A stretch of 8,417 bases of DNA from Actinomycetes bacterium. Lineage in GTDB: Bacteria; Actinomycetota; Acidimicrobiia; Acidimicrobiales; Acidimicrobiaceae. This document shows positions 5,529-8,417 of the stretch, in pieces (positions within the stretch are counted from its first letter, which is position 1; each line of letters opens with the position of its first letter). Where the stretch lies: the NCBI GenBank assembly GCA_021819025.1, contig JAKASN010000055.1, positions 1 through 8,417 of the forward strand, given 5' to 3'. The notes under the pieces are model-generated. The model was not told the origin of the DNA. It was given only the letters and a program-made list of their open reading frames with translations, and made no database searches. The translations under genes were made by a program, and so were the position numbers.

Positions 5529-6355
5529 GATTCGAGGTCGAGGCATCTAGGAATTGGCTGGAAAAACCACACCAAGCGGATGCGACTAGCAAGATAAAGA
5601 TTGCCCTGCTCTATCCAGATTTACTCGGCACCTACGGCGACTCGGGGAATGCACAGATCCTTGCGGTGCGCGCCCGGATGCGCGGTGTGGGTTGCGAGCT
5701 GACCACGGTAAATGGTGGCCAAGCGATTCCCGATGACGCTGATATTTACGTCCTTGGCGGGGGAGAGGATGGTCCCCAGCAGGCGGCTGTGGAGATGGCG
5801 CGACGCGACGGCGGTATCGCGCGAGCTTTCGAGCGCGGCGCGCAGATTCTCGCAATTTGCGCGGGCTTTCAGATCCTCGGGGAGTCCTTCGCGACCGCGG
5901 CGTGTGCAAGTAGCGCGGGACTCGGTCTGGTGCCGGTGGTGACGCGTCGCGGGCAGAGTCGTCGTTGCGTCGGGGAGCTTCTCGTCGATCCCGATCCCGC
6001 CCTGGCGGTTCCCTTGGTGAGCTGTTATGAAAACCACGGAGGCCAAAGCGAACTCCTTGAGGGTCGGCCGCTAGGTAAGGTACTCGTGGGAGTAGGCAAC
6101 CGATACCATGGGGGTGTCGATGGCTATCTCAGCGACAACGTGGTAGCAAGCTACGGTCACGGACCATTGCTGGCGCGTAACCCCGCCCTCGCAGATTTCA
6201 TCCTCGCACGGGTTCCCGGGGCGGTGCTGGGTCCTCTCGGAAACCAAGGTGTCGCCGAGGAGATCGCCGCGATGCGCTCTGAGAGAATTGCCGCAGCGCG
6301 CAAGATCGCCCGGGCGGCGCGTTTTTCCTCGCTATTGAGTCGTCTTGGCCACTAA
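5525..6355 (+). CDS. gatD: Lipid II isoglutaminyl synthase, glutaminase subunit GatD
   Basis: GatD is a class I (triad-type) glutamine amidotransferase of the CobB/CobQ-like group. It hydrolyses glutamine and channels ammonia to MurT. Recognisable parts are LLYPDLLGTYGDSGNA (28-43), VLGGGEDGPQ (76-85), the nucleophile elbow AICAGFQILG with Cys112 (110-119), the conserved block ENHGG (169-173) with VGVGN..GGVDG, and catalytic His212 in SYGHGP (209-214). Total length is 276 residues. The TTG start overlaps the murT TGA as TTGA, with GAGG (5514-5517) 7 bases upstream inside murT, so translation is very likely coupled and gives a 1:1 supply. From this start about 22 residues precede the usual N-terminus (KIKIALLYPD); no ATG, GTG or TTG exists nearer to it, so the extension is probably real. 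No clear terminator follows. Confidence 0.96.
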   Translation: MRFEVEASRNWLEKPHQADATSKIKIALLYPDLLGTYGDSGNAQILAVRARMRGVGCELTTVNGGQAIPDDADIYVLGGGEDGPQQAAVEMARRDGGIARAFERGAQILAICAGFQILGESFATAACASSAGLGLVPVVTRRGQSRRCVGELLVDPDPALAVPLVSCYENHGGQSELLEGRPLGKVLVGVGNRYHGGVDGYLSDNVVASYGHGPLLARNPALADFILARVPGAVLGPLGNQGVAEEIAAMRSERIAAARKIARAARFSSLLSRLGH

Positions 6356-6511
6356 TTGGCGCGGAGTTATCCAAGTGGTGGCGAGCCTGCAGTTCGGCGT
6401 TACCGCCTCGATCCCCTCAGGCGAAGGTAGCGGTTCTAACACCTGAACAAGCGACACTTGAACACCGTCCTGCACTGATGCGGATATCCTCCCACGGCCA
6501 CGCGATCCGAG

Positions 6512-6577
6512 GCGCTAGCTTGGCGTCGAGGCGGCAAGACGGTACCTTGGTGATCTTATTTCGCCGCTATCTAGCGC
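6512..6577. repeat. Imperfect long hairpin, GCGCTAG / CTAGCGC with inner GGCG / CGCC
   Basis: Outer arms of 7 bp (6512-6518 and 6571-6577) are followed inward by a 4-bp pairing (6522-6525 with 6562-6565), leaving a loop of about 36 bases. An alternative inner pairing of GCGGC (6531-6535) with GCCGC (6563-6567) is possible. It could fold in RNA from either strand but matches no riboswitch I know. Confidence 0.35.
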
Positions 6578-6755
6578 AATGAGGAGAACTCCCTTGCAAC
6601 GACGACGGTGCATTTGGTGAGCCGTCGCCAAGGGATCGCTGTCGCGAAGCGATAATGTGGCTGCGCCAAGCGGGGGAGTCGCCTCTTTTGCGGACTATCG
6701 ACCTCGCGCCACAAGACAGCCCGCTTCGATCGCGCTCGCCAAGCGTGGGATCTGT

Positions 6756-6782
6756 TTGCCTGAGCTCAGGGCCTGCTAGCAT
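6756..6782 (+). promoter_or_regulatory. Possible promoter with a palindromic operator for the GT-C gene
   Basis: TTGCCT (6756-6761) and TAGCAT (6777-6782) are spaced by 15 bases, shorter than ideal. A perfect 12-bp palindrome CCTGAGCTCAGG (6759-6770) fills the spacer and overlaps the -35, a classic repressor position. Transcription would start about 6789-6793, leaving only about 10 bases before the ATG at 6800 and no Shine-Dalgarno site, so translation would be leaderless or nearly so. Confidence 0.35.
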
Positions 6783-6799
6783 CCTAGCGGTGATGGCCG

Positions 6800-8362
6800 A
6801 TGCGAACTGAGCCGCGCGTTTTAGCGGGCGTGACTTTGTGGCGCTTCGGTGCAGTGCGCCGCGGGATCGTTGGGGCGGCAACGCCAAGGGGCATCGCTTT
6901 GGGTGGTGCGGTTGTCGCGCTTTGTTTGCGCCTCATCGGATTGAGCCATCCCGGTCACTTCGGCGGGATAACCGAGTATGACGACGCAGTTTATTTTGGC
7001 ACTGCGATCCTGATTACCCATGGTTTGCTTCCTTATCGTGACTTCGTGATGGTGCAGCCCCCAGGGGTTCCAGTTTTGATGATCCCCGTGGCATACTTGG
7101 CAGACCTTGCGGGGACCCGCGCGGCGCTGGAGTCGACCCGCGTAATTACCTGCGTCGTCGCTGCGCTTGACGTGGGCCTCATTGGCTACATTTTGCGGCG
7201 ACAATCTCGGCTAGCGATCTCGGTAGCGGTGCTCGTCGCCGCAGTGTTCCCGGCGTTTATTTTGGCCTCGCAAACTCTCTTGCTCGAGCCATATCTCGAC
7301 TTTTTTTGCCTCATCGGTGCCGCGATGCTCTTTTCCGAGCAGAGTCTTGCTGCTTCAAGGACGCGGATCTTGCTCGCGGGTGCAGCTTTTGGTGCCGCCG
7401 GGGCGATAAAACTCTGGGCGGTGATCCCGTTTGCGGTGCTCGTGGTGTTCTATTGGCGTCGCAGCTGGCGCGAAGCGCTGTATTTGGCCCTTGGTGCCGG
7501 GGCGGCGTTTGCTATCATTTGCCTTCCCTTTCTCGTCGCCGCGCCATCGCGATTTGTGCGCGAGGTGATCTTGGATCAACTGGGTCGAAGCGACATCAGG
7601 GTCCCGATCGCTACGCGTCTTGGGTATCTTGGCGGCAGCCCATCGACCCTGGGCGCCTCCGAGATCTGGCTCCTCGCTTTGCTGGTTGGAGCCGAAGGGG
7701 CACTGATCGTTCTTCCCTATCTCCTGAACAGGCGCCAACCGGGCCCCCTGGAGACCTTCGCAATCGTTACCGCCGCGTTGATCTTTGTTTCGATGATGAT
7801 TCCAGCAGACTTCTATTATCACTACGGCGCCTTTTATGCCCCATTCTTTGCCATGGCGCTGGGACTCTCGGCCGATCGCTGGATGAAGTGGAGTGCGCGC
7901 CCCGCCCTTGTCAAGCGCATCGGCGCCACTGCAGTCACAGCAATGGTCCTAGCATGTCTTTTTTACGTGGGTTTTTCTTCCACCCCTGAAGTCGACCCGT
8001 CGGTGCTGGTGCGATCCTTGGTTCCCAAAGGGGCGTGCGTCCTCACCGATACTGCGGAGATCACTCTGTTGTCGAATCGGTTTCTCCCCATTGCCAAAGC
8101 TTGCCCAATTATCGTCGATGCCTTCGGCACCGATCTGGCAAGCGGCGCTGAGGTGGCCGCCTCGGCAAATGTCGATGTCAGCCCGAGACTGGAAGCGTTT
8201 TGGATGGCCGCCTTCCACCAAGCTCAATACGTAGTTCTCAGTGACAACAATGTATCGCGCATCCCCTGGACACGCCCTTTGGTGAGCTACTTCGAAGCGC
8301 ATTTCCAAGAGATCGGCTCGACCGGTGTTGCGGTCTTCGATCGACGGCGGCCCAAGAGTTGA
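6800..8362 (+). CDS. Polytopic membrane protein, GT-C-type glycosyltransferase (GT39/GT87-like)
   Basis: This is a 520-residue integral membrane protein of about ten or eleven membrane segments (roughly 32-48, 90-106, 116-132, 138-157, 165-179, 190-217, 226-248, 287-309, 318-334, 341-357, 371-392) and a soluble C-terminal domain (about 395-520). After the first membrane helix the outer loop carries TEYDDAVYFGTA with the acidic pair D61-D62, then LPYRDFVMVQPPG (77-89). LLLEPYLDFF (161-169) and DFYYHYGAFYAPFF (337-350) are also typical of GT-C enzymes. Such enzymes take sugar from a polyprenyl-phosphate donor on the outer face, the loop aspartate being catalytic. Acceptor and sugar cannot be predicted; cell-wall glycan, lipid or protein are all possible. 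The ATG at 6800 is preceded by an in-frame TGA (6791-6793) and has no ribosome site; GTG at 6830 is the alternative. The gene stands alone in this window. Confidence 0.78.
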   Translation: MRTEPRVLAGVTLWRFGAVRRGIVGAATPRGIALGGAVVALCLRLIGLSHPGHFGGITEYDDAVYFGTAILITHGLLPYRDFVMVQPPGVPVLMIPVAYLADLAGTRAALESTRVITCVVAALDVGLIGYILRRQSRLAISVAVLVAAVFPAFILASQTLLLEPYLDFFCLIGAAMLFSEQSLAASRTRILLAGAAFGAAGAIKLWAVIPFAVLVVFYWRRSWREALYLALGAGAAFAIICLPFLVAAPSRFVREVILDQLGRSDIRVPIATRLGYLGGSPSTLGASEIWLLALLVGAEGALIVLPYLLNRRQPGPLETFAIVTAALIFVSMMIPADFYYHYGAFYAPFFAMALGLSADRWMKWSARPALVKRIGATAVTAMVLACLFYVGFSSTPEVDPSVLVRSLVPKGACVLTDTAEITLLSNRFLPIAKACPIIVDAFGTDLASGAEVAASANVDVSPRLEAFWMAAFHQAQYVVLSDNNVSRIPWTRPLVSYFEAHFQEIGSTGVAVFDRRRPKS

Positions 8363-8417
8363 CCTTGGCGCATCGAACTTGATATTAGGAAGCGCGCCGC
8401 ACGGGCATTACCTTTTA
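8363..8417. other. Right edge, no feature seen
   Basis: The 55 bases after the membrane protein gene show no terminator, ribosome site or open frame that could be supported before the window ends. Confidence 0.5.

Larger units (their letters stand above)
6356..6799. other. 444-bp gap between gatD and the GT-C gene, no convincing gene
   Basis: No ORF here has both a ribosome site and a recognisable product. Short frames exist, for example 6478-6582 (34 codons), overlapping another at 6579-6620, and 6655-6810 (51 codons), which overlaps the next gene's start; their compositions look random. Repeats are present: ACACCTGAACA (6439-6449) recurs as ACACTTGAACA (6454-6464); GCGCTAG (6512-6518) pairs with CTAGCGC (6571-6577) with an inner GGCG/CGCC pairing; and ACCGCC (about 6400) can pair with GGCG and GCGGT 20-30 bases on. 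There is no T-tract, so I cannot point to a terminator for murT-gatD. A promoter candidate lies at the right end. Confidence 0.6.

Noticed and set aside
6656..6690. Purine-rich AAGCGGGGGAG segment, considered as part of a riboswitch (c-di-AMP or cobalamin type)
   Set aside because: The other conserved elements and helices of those classes could not be found around it.
6655..6810. 51-codon plus-strand ORF overlapping the start of the GT-C gene
   Set aside because: No ribosome site and a random-looking protein; an upstream-ORF control role is conceivable but unsupported.
6567..6887. 106-codon minus-strand ORF across the gap and the start of the membrane protein gene
   Set aside because: Arg/Ser-rich with no recognisable domain; half of it is antisense to the GT-C gene.
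7306..7989. 227-codon plus-strand ORF in another frame within the GT-C gene
   Set aside because: Shadow of the real frame; Arg/Ser/Cys-rich, without membrane segments or family motifs.

Overview
The window looks like chromosomal DNA of a moderately GC-rich actinobacterium. The evidence is a MurT/GatD pair that amidates lipid II, a DsbA-fold protein of the mycothiol-dependent Rv2466c type, an SDR of the actinobacterial hydroxyacyl/hydroxysteroid dehydrogenase type, frequent TTG/GTG starts and at least one probable leaderless gene. A deep-branching lineage such as Acidimicrobiia is a guess from the mixture of features, not a demonstration. No tRNA, rRNA, CRISPR array, transposase or phage gene was seen.

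Everything left of about 4030 reads on the minus strand and everything to the right reads on the plus strand. From the left edge the minus half holds: the N-terminal 65 codons of a PhoU-like protein that runs off the window (1-195); a DsbA-fold oxidoreductase with a one-cysteine CPWA site (362-988); a badly frameshifted remnant of a family-4 glycosyltransferase (about 1060-1852); an SDR oxidoreductase with a strong ribosome site and a GTG start (1996-2913); and a LysR-type regulator (3097-4029).

The 239-bp divergent gap 4030-4268 is the most interesting non-coding stretch. A perfect 15-bp ATC-N9-GAT palindrome overlaps the lysR start codon and two back-to-back -10 boxes. A 21-codon ORF on the plus strand then ends at the foot of a strong intrinsic terminator that has no ordinary gene upstream of it. 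Together this suggests LysR autoregulation and a short plus-strand transcript (leader or small RNA) between lysR and murT.

The plus half starts with murT and gatD, overlapping by TTGA and therefore probably translationally coupled. Their complex converts D-glutamate in the lipid II stem peptide to D-isoglutamine. A 444-bp gap without a convincing gene follows (6356-6799); it has inverted and direct repeats and a possible promoter with a 12-bp palindrome in its spacer. The last gene is a polytopic GT-C-type membrane protein (6800-8362), likely a lipid-linked-sugar glycosyltransferase. The cell-envelope theme (MurT, GatD, GT-C protein, glycosyltransferase remnant) is suggestive, but the minus-strand genes do not form an obvious pathway with it.
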